DNA of 64,000 nucleotides, from contig NZ_JABJWC010000016.1 in NCBI RefSeq assembly GCF_013155395.1, positions 1 through 64,000 on the forward strand, given 5' to 3'. Under the pieces are notes generated by a model that saw only the letters and a program-made list of their open reading frames with translations, was not told where the DNA came from and did not search any database. Position 1 is the first letter of the stretch. Every line of letters starts with the position of its first letter. Below, in pieces: positions 27,206 to 37,996 of the stretch. The stretch is from Komagataeibacter melomenusus (GTDB taxonomy: Bacteria; Pseudomonadota; Alphaproteobacteria; Acetobacterales; Acetobacteraceae). Both the position numbers and the translations under genes were made by a program.

Positions 27206-28617
27206 GCGACAAGCCGGTCAATCACGCCAGGGCGGCGGAGCACTTCATCGAGGATACGCCCCACCTGCAGTTCCATGATGAACGCCTGTGGGACATGCGC
27301 CAGAAGCGTGATGCCCAGATGCACATCCTGCCCGAGTGGCAGGAACTGCGCGAGGAAGCCTCGCGCATCAAGGAACACACGCTCTCGCGCCTGCCCGAAT
27401 ACCTTGAGCAGTTCGAGGCCAACGCCAAGAAGAACGGCATTCACGTGCACTGGGCGCGCGACGGGGCGGAGCACAACCGCATCGTGGGCGAGATCCTCAA
27501 GGCCCATAACGCGCGCAACCTGATCAAGAGCAAGTCCATGGTCACCGAAGAGTGTGACATGCGGCCCTATCTTGCCAAACAGGGCGTGACGGTCACCGAG
27601 ACCGACCTTGGCGAGCGCATCCAGCAGCTTGATGACCAGCTACCCAGCCACATCGTGGTGCCGGCGGTGCACAAGCTGACCGCCGACGTGGCGAAGATCT
27701 TTGCCAAGGACTACCACACCGACCCCGACATCCGCGATCCGCACCTGCTGGCCGAGGCCCAGCGCCAGGCCGCCCGCCCCGTGATCCTGCATGCCGATGC
27801 GGGCATGACCGGCGGCAACTTCGTGGTGGCGGAAACCGGCACCTTCGTGGTCTGCACCAATGAAGGCAATGCTGACCTGAGTGCGACGGTGCCCAACCTG
27901 CACATCGCGACAATCGGCATCGAGCGCCTCGTGCCGCGCATGGCGGATATGGGCGTGTTCATCCGCCTGCTCTCGCGCAGCGCGCTCGGCTCGCCCATCA
28001 CGCAGTACACCACCCATTTCCGCGGCCCGCAGAAGGGTGGCGAGATGCATGTGGTGCTGGTTGACAACGGGCGTTCCGCCCGCCTGGGCATGGAAGATTT
28101 CTGGACCTCACTCAAATGCATCCGCTGCGGCGCATGCATGAACACCTGCCCGGTCTATCGCCGCTCGGGCGGGCTGTCCTATGGGGCGGTGTATTCCGGC
28201 CCGATCGGCGCGATCATCGACCCCACCTTCAACGAGCGCAAATACAGCACCCTGCCCTATGCCTCCACGCTCAATGGCAGTTGCACCAATGTCTGCCCGG
28301 TCAAGATCAACATCCACGAACAGCTTTACAAATGGCGCCGCGTGCTGGTGCAGCACCATGAGATGCCGTTCGTCAAGCGCGAGATCATGCACATGGCGGG
28401 CAAGCTGATGGGCCAGCCCAAGATGTACCGCGCCGCCATCAAGGCCACCGAGGTCTCGCTCAGCACCATGCCGCGCTTCGTGCTCTATAACTGGCTCAAC
28501 CCGTGGGGCAAGCACCGCGAAAACCCGCATCCGGTCAAGCAGACCTTCAATGACTGGTATCGCAAGAACCGCGAGACCGCAGCCAAGCCCGCTGCCGCAC
28601 CGGAGACCAAGAAATGA
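27202..28617 (+). CDS. lutB: Lactate utilization iron-sulfur protein LutB
   Basis: 471-residue LutB. The N-terminal LUD domain carries the AKAHNARNLIKSKSMVTEE region and TGGNFVVAETGTFVV. A 4Fe-4S ferredoxin-like motif CIRCGACMNTCPVYR starts at residue 306, and a second Cys cluster CTNVCPVKI starts at 361. It transfers electrons from lactate oxidation. ATGA overlaps on both sides tie it to lutA and lutC translation. Confidence 0.95.
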   Translation: MSDKPVNHARAAEHFIEDTPHLQFHDERLWDMRQKRDAQMHILPEWQELREEASRIKEHTLSRLPEYLEQFEANAKKNGIHVHWARDGAEHNRIVGEILKAHNARNLIKSKSMVTEECDMRPYLAKQGVTVTETDLGERIQQLDDQLPSHIVVPAVHKLTADVAKIFAKDYHTDPDIRDPHLLAEAQRQAARPVILHADAGMTGGNFVVAETGTFVVCTNEGNADLSATVPNLHIATIGIERLVPRMADMGVFIRLLSRSALGSPITQYTTHFRGPQKGGEMHVVLVDNGRSARLGMEDFWTSLKCIRCGACMNTCPVYRRSGGLSYGAVYSGPIGAIIDPTFNERKYSTLPYASTLNGSCTNVCPVKINIHEQLYKWRRVLVQHHEMPFVKREIMHMAGKLMGQPKMYRAAIKATEVSLSTMPRFVLYNWLNPWGKHRENPHPVKQTFNDWYRKNRETAAKPAAAPETKK

Positions 28618-29201
28618 GCACCGCACGCGACGAAATCCTCCAGGCGCTGCGGGCCAACAGCCCCACGCCGGAAAACCATCCGCTGCCGCCGGTGGCCACC
28701 CTTGGCGACCTTGATGCCAGCCGCGAGCGCTTCATCACCAGCCTCAGGATCCTGGGCGGTGACGTGCTGGAGCCGCTTGAGGGTGAAACGCTGGACCAGG
28801 CCATCGTGCGCCGCCACCCTGATGCCAAGGTGATCTGCTCCAACGTGCCCGAAGCAAAAGGCACGCTGCCGGTCGAGAAGGTAAAGACCCCGCAGGATGC
28901 CGCCACCATTGACGTAACCGTGGTGCGCGCGCCCTTCGGCATTGCGGAGATGGGCTCGATCTTCCTGAGCGAGGCGCAACTGCCCATCAACTCGTTTGCC
29001 CATCTGGGCCAGCATATCGTGGTGCTGCTTGCAGCCGATCAGCTGACGGCCAACATGCACACCGCTTATCAGGAGCGGCCCGAGTTCAAGACCGCCAATT
29101 ACGGCGTGCTGATGAGCGGCCCCTCCGCCACGGCGGATATTCAGGGCGTGCTGATCCGTGGCGCGCAGGGCGTTCGCACGCTTTCGGTCTGGTTTACCTG
29201 A
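28614..29201 (+). CDS. lutC: Lactate utilization protein LutC (LUD domain)
   Basis: 195-residue LUD-domain protein, third LutABC subunit. Segments such as APFGIAEMGSIFLSE, VVLLAADQLTANMHTAYQ and SGPSATADIQGVLIRGAQGVRTLSV match the family. The complex oxidises L-lactate to pyruvate, which suits an acetic acid bacterium growing on lactate. Overlaps lutB by ATGA. Confidence 0.94.
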   Translation: MSTARDEILQALRANSPTPENHPLPPVATLGDLDASRERFITSLRILGGDVLEPLEGETLDQAIVRRHPDAKVICSNVPEAKGTLPVEKVKTPQDAATIDVTVVRAPFGIAEMGSIFLSEAQLPINSFAHLGQHIVVLLAADQLTANMHTAYQERPEFKTANYGVLMSGPSATADIQGVLIRGAQGVRTLSVWFT

Positions 29202-29210
29202 ATGCAGAAC

Positions 29211-29235
29211 GGCTCCTTCCTTGCCGGAAGGGGCC
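29211..29235. terminator. Possible bidirectional terminator between lutC and hupB-like gene
   Basis: Inverted repeat GGCTCCTTCC and GGAAGGGGCC with a five-base loop, between convergent lutC and HU genes. No long T run on either side, so confidence is modest. Confidence 0.4.
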
Positions 29236-29250
29236 GGACATAAAGTAAGC

Positions 29251-29520
29251 TCAGACCGCCTTTTTCAGGTTCGGGCTGGCCTTGAAGCGCACGGTCTTGC
29301 CAGCCTTGACCTTGACTGGCTCGCCCGTGCGCGGGTTAAGCGCCTTGCGAGCCTTGGTCTTCTTGACCGTAAACGTGCCAAAAGACGGCAGGGTAAAACC
29401 ACCCTCGCGCTTCAGTTCCTTGACAATGGCCGCAATCAGGTCAGATGCGGCCTGATTGGCCGCGACGCCAGTGCAATCGATCGAATCCTGAATGACGGCT
29501 GCAATGAAGGCCTTACTCAT
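29251..29520 (-). CDS. HU family DNA-binding protein
   Basis: 89-residue histone-like protein. The HU fold is clear: N-terminal helices with AFIAAVIQDSIDCTGVAANQA, the LPSFGTFTVKKTKARKALNPRTGEPV arm region, and C-terminal KTVRFKASPNLK. Length is exactly that of HU. The start at 29520 has AGGAG upstream; an open extension to 29760 is spurious. It bends DNA nonspecifically; whether it is the main HU cannot be told here. Confidence 0.94.
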   Translation of the reverse strand: MSKAFIAAVIQDSIDCTGVAANQAASDLIAAIVKELKREGGFTLPSFGTFTVKKTKARKALNPRTGEPVKVKAGKTVRFKASPNLKKAV

Positions 29521-29837
29521 CGGAACTGCCTGCTCCTTCCGGGCTGGAAATGAATTTCGTAAATATACTGCACCCGTCTTGAAAACAGGCCAGTTGCCCC
29601 ACCGGGCCGGACGGTCGCGGCTTGTAACCTGATGATTGAGGTTAGACCAGCAATTTTTTGTTATCACATGAAAATTATCGCTGATATGTGCTGCAATAAC
29701 CGGCTGGACCCATAAAAGGGCTGTGCTGGCCACCGATATATTGCACCATGAAAACTTCATATCGATCAGGCATCATTATGCGTTTGCGTAAAAGCAACGC
29801 ATTGATAAAAAACGATAAAAACGTATGGAAATTTTCT

Positions 29838-29902
29838 TTTTTTAAAAAAATCCGTGTTGTCCGAAGCTTTTTGAAAAAAACTTCGTCAAAAAACTTCCTT
29901 TA
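29838..29902. repeat. Two-hairpin repeat element, degenerate copy f
   Basis: GAAGC-T5-G-A7-CTTC type hairpin at 29863-29884, then GTCAAAAAACTT. The GCC-rich hairpin has decayed to T and A runs. It lies downstream of the repeat-protein gene. Confidence 0.5.
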
Positions 29903-29963
29903 ATTTCCCAGGCTCTCATCGACTGGCTTTTATAGCCATCATCACGGCCCGCACAGGCTGGTT

Positions 29964-29983
29964 GGGGGGCGATTCCGCCCCCC
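29964..29983 (-). terminator. Terminator of the T1SS-like repeat protein gene
   Basis: Perfect eight-base inverted repeat GGGGGGCG/CGCCCCCC with a four-base loop, directly after the stop codon. No T tract follows; the stem alone is very stable. Confidence 0.5.
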
Positions 29984-29987
29984 GGTG

Positions 29988-31352
29988 TCAGCTTTTGAAA
30001 TTCTGCGCCTTGAGGTCGGTCACACCCACGAACGTAATCTGGGTCTGGTCATCGAGGCTGATGGTGGTATTGCCCCCGCTAATGGTGGCCTGGTCAAGCA
30101 TCGCCTGGATGGAAGCCGGAGTCGCATCATACCCGGACAGAAGAACGGTGTTCCCGGCTGACTTGCCAAAATCCTGAATGATATCAGTGCCACCATCCCG
30201 GCCCTTGATGAACTCGAATTCGGTCGCGCCAGTGCCGCCCACAAGCGTGTCGTTACCCGTGCCACCCACAAGCGTATCGTTGCCGCTGCCTGCCACGGCA
30301 TAGACCGCGCCTGCCGTCCCGCCATCGAGCGTTTCGTTGCCGCTACCGGCATAATAGGTGGTCGTGCCGCTGGTGGCGGCCGTCAGGTCCACTCCGGCCG
30401 CGCCGAAAATGGTGGCGTTGCTGCCCGTTATGGTATCGGCCACGGGTGTCGCCGTGCTCGCGCTGATGAAGGTCAGGGTGGCGGACCCGCTGGCCGCAAT
30501 CGTGTCCTGCGTGCCACCCGATACCGTCAGCCCGCTGTCAGCATTGATCGTGCTGTCACTCAGGTCTTGCACAAACAGCGCGGAGCCGCCGTTTATGGTG
30601 TCAAACACACCACCATTGATGGTGACGACCGCATTGTTCGAGTTACCGTTGAAAAAACTTACGCTATCCACGGTATTGACCGTGTCGTACGCGGTATCCT
30701 GCACCACCACGCCATTGTACACATCGAGCGTGCTACCCGTGCCTTCAAACTGCGTGGCATCATCGCTGCCCGCCGTGCCGGGGGCGGTCCAGTTGCCGGT
30801 TACGGTGGGAGTGCTGCCATAGGCATAGATGGTGTCCGTGCCACCCATGGTATGGATGACATCCTTGCCCGTTCCGCTGAGGAAGAACGTGTCACCTGCA
30901 GCGGCGTAGTAATTCACGTCGCCTGATCCGCCAACGTAGGCCACCGTGCCTGCATCGCCATCCATCACATTGGTCGTGCCGGACCCGCCGCGGATGTTGA
31001 CCGACTGGTCCAGCCCGCTGCCTGTCGTGCTGCCGATCTCGATCGTGCTGGCCGTGGCATTATAGGTGCCCTGTCCGGCCAGCGTCTCGATACTGCCGCC
31101 CGAATCCTGCTTGAGTGCCCCGTCAATGGCCACCACACCCACGGCCTGGGCCGCCAGCAGCGCGCCCCATGCCGGGTTACTGCCGTCCCCTTCCAGCGCG
31201 GAGATCTCGGACTGGGGGATCCCTTCATGCCCGGCATTCAGGCCGTTCTGTATTTCCTGCGCCGTGTCCAGCAGGCCCTGCATCAGTGTCGTCGTGTCCT
31301 GGTTAAGCCCCAGCGTGAGGCCGGTGGCACCGGCTACGGTCACGTATCCCAT
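29988..31352 (-). CDS. Hemolysin-type calcium-binding repeat protein, probable T1SS substrate
   Basis: 454-residue acidic, Gly/Thr/Asp-rich protein with beta-strand repeats. There is no N-terminal signal peptide. RTX-like nonapeptides appear at GSGNDTLVGGTGNDTLVGGTG (about residues 360-385), and the C-terminus (DFGKSAGNTVLLSGYD, GGNTTISLDDQTQITFVGV) resembles the secretion end of type I secreted proteins. It contains very few charged basics and no Cys. It should be exported by an ABC-type T1SS, but none is in this window. It may be a surface or biofilm protein. Confidence 0.75.
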   Translation of the reverse strand: MGYVTVAGATGLTLGLNQDTTTLMQGLLDTAQEIQNGLNAGHEGIPQSEISALEGDGSNPAWGALLAAQAVGVVAIDGALKQDSGGSIETLAGQGTYNATASTIEIGSTTGSGLDQSVNIRGGSGTTNVMDGDAGTVAYVGGSGDVNYYAAAGDTFFLSGTGKDVIHTMGGTDTIYAYGSTPTVTGNWTAPGTAGSDDATQFEGTGSTLDVYNGVVVQDTAYDTVNTVDSVSFFNGNSNNAVVTINGGVFDTINGGSALFVQDLSDSTINADSGLTVSGGTQDTIAASGSATLTFISASTATPVADTITGSNATIFGAAGVDLTAATSGTTTYYAGSGNETLDGGTAGAVYAVAGSGNDTLVGGTGNDTLVGGTGATEFEFIKGRDGGTDIIQDFGKSAGNTVLLSGYDATPASIQAMLDQATISGGNTTISLDDQTQITFVGVTDLKAQNFKS

Positions 31353-31500
31353 TCATTGCGTTCCTTGTCTCACGGCGGCAGGAACCGACCTCGCCGCAGA
31401 TGATGAACTGCCCGCGCCCGGTCAGGGCGGAGAAAGCATTCTTTCAGGACCGTCTTTGTCAGGAATGGGTTAAGAAATTCGGAATCAAGATTGATCTGGA

Positions 31501-33561
<2,061 letters not shown>

Positions 33562-33721
33562 GGGGTGCCTCCCGCCTGTTCTACGCAAAACCCCGCTCGG
33601 GTCGGGACCGCGCCGGGGCCAAAATAACGTATTGCGATGAACCCGTCGCCCTCTGGCGCATTGTTAGAGGGCGGATGTCATGCCCGCGTCTGTCACAACA
33701 TCGATCGGAAGGAACCGGATC

Positions 33722-33898
33722 ATGGACCTGTTACGCTGGACCATCACATTCCTTGTTCTCGCCCTGATCGCCGCGGTTTTTGGCTTCGGCGGCATTTCGG
33801 ACACATTTGCCTATTTCGGCAAGGTGCTCTTCTTCATCTTCATCGTGCTGTTCATCCTTGGATTGTTTTTCGGCCGCGGCCGCGGAACTTCGCCCTGA
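33722..33898 (+). CDS. DUF1328 family small membrane protein
   Basis: 58-residue protein with two hydrophobic segments (residues 4-22 and 34-52), matching DUF1328 (YtjA-like). Function unknown; members are often stress-induced in proteobacteria. The start at 33722 follows GGAAGG. Its 3' end overlaps the dsbB-like gene on the other strand by about 47 bases. Confidence 0.85.
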   Translation: MDLLRWTITFLVLALIAAVFGFGGISDTFAYFGKVLFFIFIVLFILGLFFGRGRGTSP

Positions 33899-34361
33899 TC
33901 CGTAACCCCTGGCGCACGACAGGGATCAGCGCCAGCGCGTAGAGCCCGCCCATCGCCGCCATGGAGAGCGGCACGCCGGGCACAAGATAGGTTGCCGCAT
34001 CGCACGGCTTGGCCGGGCGGCGCGGCATGGACGCCAGACGCTGCGCGAAACTGCCGCCATGGAACGTGGGCGCACGGCATTCGGGCAGCGGGCTGGGCCA
34101 CCATCCCTGCTCCACGCCCACATGCAACCCGCCAAGGCCTGCCGCCACCAGCAGCACCGGCATGCACAGCCACAGCGCGCCACGCGCCGCATCACGCGGC
34201 AGCACGAGGCCCAGCAGCCCCAGCCCCGCCAGCACCCGATAGGGCCAGCGCTCCCACAAACACAGGCCACAGGGCACGTGGCCCAGCATGGATTCACTCC
34301 ACCAGGCCACGCCAAGGGCGGCGCACCCGGCCAGTACCATCAATAAAGCGGTTGAACGCAT
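33852..34361 (-). CDS. Disulfide bond formation protein DsbB
   Basis: 169-residue inner-membrane protein that reoxidises DsbA using quinone. The redox pairs are visible: CGLC at 31-34 in the first periplasmic loop, and C95 with C120 in the second (PLPECRAP ... PAKPCDAA). Four hydrophobic segments are present. The C-terminal end overlaps the convergent DUF1328 gene. The DsbA partner is not certain; a DsbA-fold protein is at 61 kb. Confidence 0.9.
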   Translation of the reverse strand: MRSTALLMVLAGCAALGVAWWSESMLGHVPCGLCLWERWPYRVLAGLGLLGLVLPRDAARGALWLCMPVLLVAAGLGGLHVGVEQGWWPSPLPECRAPTFHGGSFAQRLASMPRRPAKPCDAATYLVPGVPLSMAAMGGLYALALIPVVRQGLRIRAKFRGRGRKTIQG

Positions 34362-34367
34362 GGGCGG

Positions 34368-35720
34368 TTACGATCGCCCCGCAACGGGCGCCGCATCAAG
34401 TGCGCGCAGGAAATCCGCTGCCCAGCTGATGGCCGTGGTGCTGCTGACTTCCTGCTCCAGCGCCTGCCAGCGCGTGCGCCGCTCCGCCAGCCCCATGGTC
34501 AGGGCAGCGTGCAGGGCATCGGCAATCTCGTCCGGGTCATAGGGGTTGACCAGAATGCCCTCATCCATTTCCGGCGCGGCACCGGCAAAATGCGACAGAA
34601 TCAGCACGCCCGGATTGGCCGGATTCTGGGCTGCCACGTATTCCTTGGCCACGAGGTTCATGCCATCGCGCAACGGCGTGATCAGGGCGGCTTCGGCGCG
34701 GCGGTAGAACCCGGCCAGCACCTCACGCGCCAGCGGGCGGGTGATGTAGCGGATCGGCGTCCAGTCAAATTCGGAATAGGCGCCGTTGATCCGCCCGGTC
34801 AGTTCATCAAGCTGGCGGCGCAACTGGCGGTATTCCTCCACGCTGCCACGCGAGATGGGGGCGACCTGCAGGAAGGTGACCTTGCCGCGATGCTCGGGGT
34901 AGCGCGCCAGCAGCGCCTCATAGCCGCGAAAGCGCTCGGGCAGGCCCTTGGAATAATCCAGCCGGTCCACGCCCAGTACCAGCTTGGCGCCGCGCAGGCT
35001 GCCTTCAAGCCGCTCGACCTCCGGGCCTTTCATGCTCTTTTCGGCCTGTGCGCGGAACTCATCGGGGTCGATGCCGATGGGAAAAGCCTGCCCGCGTGCT
35101 GCAAGCCCGTTGGCCTGAAGGGAGTGGTTGAGGTTCTCGGCATCCTCGGGCGTCTGCACGCCAATCAGGTCGTAGCTCTGCATATCCTCAAGCAGCAGGT
35201 CCGCGCCGGGCAGCGAGCGCACGAGGCTCCATGGCGGGAACGGAATATGCAGGAAGAAGCCGATGCGGCACTTCACCCCAAGGTCACGCAACGCCTGCCC
35301 GAGCGGGAACAGGTGGTAGTCATGCACCCAGATCGTGTCATCCGGCTTGAGCAGGGGCAGCAACGTGCGGGCAAACATGGCGTTGACCGCAAGATACGTT
35401 TTCCAGTCCGTGCGGGAATAGTTCATCAGTCCGACACGGTAATGGAACAGCGGCCACAGGATGCCGTTGGAGAAATTCTGGTAGAACCCCTCATATTGCA
35501 GCGGGGTCAGGTCAATGGTGGCGTAGGTGACGTTATCGACCCTGTCGAGCCGGGGCACCGGGTCGCCGCCATGCAGTTGCACCTGCTTGCCCGACCAGCC
35601 AAACCACAGCGATTCCCCCTCGCGCAGCGCATCTTTCAGCCCCACCGCCAGCCCGCCGGCAGGCTGGCTGCGCTCACGCGGGGAAGGCACGCGGTTGGAT
35701 ACGATAATCAGCCGCCCCAT
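34368..35720 (-). CDS. otsA: Trehalose-6-phosphate synthase OtsA
   Basis: 450-residue GT20 glycosyltransferase. It makes trehalose-6-phosphate from UDP-glucose and glucose-6-phosphate. MGRLIIVSNRVP is the typical start; WVHDYHLFPLGQALR, GFFLHIPFPPW and LVLGVDRLDYSKGLPERF are hallmark motifs, with NLVAKEYVAAQ at the nucleotide-sugar site. Start overlaps the otsB 3' end by 13 bases, so an otsB-otsA operon. Confidence 0.96.
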   Translation of the reverse strand: MGRLIIVSNRVPSPRERSQPAGGLAVGLKDALREGESLWFGWSGKQVQLHGGDPVPRLDRVDNVTYATIDLTPLQYEGFYQNFSNGILWPLFHYRVGLMNYSRTDWKTYLAVNAMFARTLLPLLKPDDTIWVHDYHLFPLGQALRDLGVKCRIGFFLHIPFPPWSLVRSLPGADLLLEDMQSYDLIGVQTPEDAENLNHSLQANGLAARGQAFPIGIDPDEFRAQAEKSMKGPEVERLEGSLRGAKLVLGVDRLDYSKGLPERFRGYEALLARYPEHRGKVTFLQVAPISRGSVEEYRQLRRQLDELTGRINGAYSEFDWTPIRYITRPLAREVLAGFYRRAEAALITPLRDGMNLVAKEYVAAQNPANPGVLILSHFAGAAPEMDEGILVNPYDPDEIADALHAALTMGLAERRTRWQALEQEVSSTTAISWAADFLRALDAAPVAGRS

Positions 35721-36463
35721 GCGCCATCACCCCCCTGTGCCAACCGGGCCAGCCATGCACGGAAGGCTGCCGGATCAGGGAAATCATCAGGAATGCGAAA
35801 GCCCACGCCACCCAGGCTGACCGCCGCGCGCATGCCATCCTCATCGGTCACGTCATCCCCCACGAAGATGGGGAGCCGCCCCGCAAACGGCGCGCTCTGC
35901 ATCAGGGCTTCAACCGCATGCCCCTTGTCGATGCCAGCGGGGCGGATTTCCCACGCCATCTTGGCGGCCTGCACGTGGAATGCGCCGTTCGTGGCGCCAA
36001 CCCATTCATCCGCGATCCGGCCCAGCGCCGGGCCGGCATCGGGCGCGCCGCGATAATGCAGCACCAGCCCCGCCTTCTTGTGTTCGATCCGCACGCCGGG
36101 ATGGGTCGCGGCCAGTTTCTCCGCCTCCTCCATCCATGCCCCGGGCACCGGCGGCAATGCGGCCCGCTCGATGGGCTGGCCCGGCGCATGGCGGATGGCG
36201 ATGCCATGCTCGCCCGCCACGGCATAGGGCACATCAGGCAGGAAATGGTCGATCTGCTCGATGGGGCGGCCCGAGATGACCGCAAGCGCATTGCCGCATT
36301 TCTCGCGCAGGCGGCGCAGGGTATCGCGCAGACCGGGTGCCACGACCACGGATTCGGGCGTGGGCGCGATATCCACCAGCGTGCCGTCAAAATCCAGAAG
36401 GAAGGCCGCCCGCGCGGGAGACGGCAGCCGATCGAGCGAAGGGGAGGAGGGTGTCTTGCTCAT
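35708..36463 (-). CDS. otsB: Trehalose-6-phosphate phosphatase OtsB
   Basis: 251-residue HAD phosphatase that yields trehalose, an osmolyte and desiccation protectant. The DFDGTLVDI nucleophile motif and later FVGDDVTDEDGM metal-binding motif are present, plus VISGRPIEQID. The start at 36463 (MSKTPSS) is preferred over the open extension upstream. It precedes otsA in the operon. Confidence 0.95.
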   Translation of the reverse strand: MSKTPSSPSLDRLPSPARAAFLLDFDGTLVDIAPTPESVVVAPGLRDTLRRLREKCGNALAVISGRPIEQIDHFLPDVPYAVAGEHGIAIRHAPGQPIERAALPPVPGAWMEEAEKLAATHPGVRIEHKKAGLVLHYRGAPDAGPALGRIADEWVGATNGAFHVQAAKMAWEIRPAGIDKGHAVEALMQSAPFAGRLPIFVGDDVTDEDGMRAAVSLGGVGFRIPDDFPDPAAFRAWLARLAQGGDGAWGG

Positions 36464-36559
36464 GGTGGGTCTAGCCTCTGGCAAAGCTGGAGAATACGCA
36501 AGCCCACAAGGGTGCTGGACAGGGCTGCAGCATTTATACGACACAAATTAAATTATTTT

Positions 36560-37192
36560 CTAATGCAGCATGAGGGGGGCAGCCCCCTCATCGGCAGGCT
36601 CGGGCGGCGGGGTGGGCAATGGCGGTGAGGGCGGCTGCGGCGCGACCGGGGGGGCCACGGGCGCGGCACCCGTGCCACCGGCTGCCGGCGGCGCGGGCTG
36701 GCCATCGGGCAAGGCTGCGGCAGGGGCCACGGGTGCGGCCTCCGTGGGGACGGTCGCCGCGGCTAGTGGCGGCGGGGTGGGGGCGATAGCATCCCCCGCG
36801 CAACCGGCCAGTTGCACATCATAAAGCGGGTTCTGGAACACGCCGGTCGCGGGCTCGGCCACCGCCATCCAGCCCTGGAAGGCGGGCATGCCCTCATGCG
36901 CGTCATGCACGTCGAGCCACGCGGCGCTATCGGCCGGCAGGGTGGCGGGGCGCTGCAGGCATGACGTGGCGTGCAGGGTCAGGCTTTTATAGGGCACGTC
37001 CTGGCCCATGGGCACGTTGAGCAGTTCGGTATGGGCATCGAGCTTGTCGAGCACGCGCACCACCGCCACCGTGCGGCCCTGCCACGTATCGGGCGGGTAC
37101 ATGGCGGGGGGGGCCAGCCATTCGGTGGCACGGGCAAGACCGGGCAGGCCAGCAAGCAGCAGGGCGGGCAGGCAGCAGAGCACGCGCCTCAT
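36560..37192 (-). CDS. DUF2155 domain-containing protein
   Basis: 210-residue secreted protein with signal peptide (MRRVLCCLPALLLAGLPGLARA). The DUF2155 core (AVVRVLDKLDAHTELLNVPMGQ, YKSLTLHATSC) is followed by about 80 residues of Pro/Ala-rich low complexity, which may be a surface or periplasmic linker. DUF2155 next to NDUFA12 is a common alphaproteobacterial arrangement, of unknown significance. The start overlaps the stop of the 72-residue gene. Confidence 0.85.
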   Translation of the reverse strand: MRRVLCCLPALLLAGLPGLARATEWLAPPAMYPPDTWQGRTVAVVRVLDKLDAHTELLNVPMGQDVPYKSLTLHATSCLQRPATLPADSAAWLDVHDAHEGMPAFQGWMAVAEPATGVFQNPLYDVQLAGCAGDAIAPTPPPLAAATVPTEAAPVAPAAALPDGQPAPPAAGGTGAAPVAPPVAPQPPSPPLPTPPPEPADEGAAPLMLH

Positions 37193-37407
37193 GCGCGGGG
37201 GCTCCGTAGGGTGTTGACCACCTCGATCAGGATCTGGCGCATGGCCGCCTCATCCACGCCCATCAGCACGGCATCCTCGAACGCATCTTGCAAGATACCC
37301 TGCACTTCCTGATAATTTTCCTGCAACACCAGCAGCTTGTCGCGGCAGGAGACCGGCGTGCCATCGCGCTGGGGCCACATGGCGGGCGGGGCGTGCTCGC
37401 CGCTCAT
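37189..37407 (-). CDS. Small conserved-looking protein of unknown function
   Basis: 72 residues, no recognised domain, no membrane segment. A helical C-terminal half (QENYQEVQGILQDAFEDAVLMGVDEAAMRQILIEVV) is visible. It overlaps mlaD by four bases (ATGA) at its start and the DUF2155 gene at its stop, so it is embedded in the operon and very likely real. No function can be inferred. Confidence 0.7.
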   Translation of the reverse strand: MSGEHAPPAMWPQRDGTPVSCRDKLLVLQENYQEVQGILQDAFEDAVLMGVDEAAMRQILIEVVNTLRSPRA

Positions 37408-37937
37408 GGCGCATCTCCACCCGGCGCGGGGGCCGCCGCATTGGCCTTGTCCTGCCGGGCCTTGGTCAGCGTATCGGTTACCGAGAAAATGAATTTGCTG
37501 AGGAGCTGCTCGAGGCTGATCGCGCCCTGGGTCTCGCCAATCGTGCTGCCGGGGGCGAGCATCTTGTCATCGCCCCCGGGTGAGAGGGCGATGTATTTGC
37601 CGCCCAGCAGGCTGTCGCTGGTAATGATGGCCGCCGTATCATCGGGCAGCTTGATGTCGGGGCGCACGGTAAAGGTCACCTGCGCGCCATAAGTTTTGGG
37701 ATTGACGCGCTCATCGACCACCTGCCCCACCGTAATGCCCGCAAGCCTGACATCCGAGCCGATGGACAGGCCATCGATATGGGTGAACGCGGCATTGAGC
37801 CGGTAGCCGGTTTCATGCGGGCGGCCCTTGTCGAGCACGGCATAGGCCAGCAGCCCCGCAAGCCCCGCCAGCACGGCAAAACCGGCAATAAGTTCCGCTG
37901 GCTGACGGCCCGCGCGCCCTGAAACAGCAGCAACCAT
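37404..37937 (-). CDS. mlaD: MlaD-family outer membrane lipid asymmetry protein
   Basis: 177-residue protein with one N-terminal membrane segment (ELIAGFAVLAGLAGLLAYAV) and an MCE/MlaD domain (residues 45-150: YRLNAAFTHIDGLSIGSDVRLAGITVGQV). MlaD is the periplasmic lipid-binding subunit of the retrograde phospholipid transporter. MlaF/E are not next to it. The start at 37937 fits the membrane segment; an upstream in-frame start at 37973 is possible. Confidence 0.88.
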   Translation of the reverse strand: MVAAVSGRAGRQPAELIAGFAVLAGLAGLLAYAVLDKGRPHETGYRLNAAFTHIDGLSIGSDVRLAGITVGQVVDERVNPKTYGAQVTFTVRPDIKLPDDTAAIITSDSLLGGKYIALSPGGDDKMLAPGSTIGETQGAISLEQLLSKFIFSVTDTLTKARQDKANAAAPAPGGDAP

Positions 37938-37996
37938 GGTGGCAAAGCTTCCCCAATATCCAATGGCGCGCACCCTAGCAGGTTACGCCACGGGTT

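Larger units (their letters stand above)
29521..29987. other. 467-base gap upstream of HU
   Basis: No gene recognised. It contains the leader and promoter region of the HU gene (AT-rich, 29540-29600), a degenerate copy of the two-hairpin element (29838-29902), and the RTX gene terminator at its right end. It is clearly more AT-rich than the flanking coding DNA. Confidence 0.5.

Noticed and set aside
30000-31350. CRISPR-like repeats in the RTX-type gene
   Set aside because: Repeats are coding Gly/Asp/Thr units with drift, no constant spacer length and no palindromic repeat.
34509-36056. Long open frame opposite otsA/otsB
   Set aside because: OtsA and OtsB motifs prove the minus strand is coding; shadow frame.
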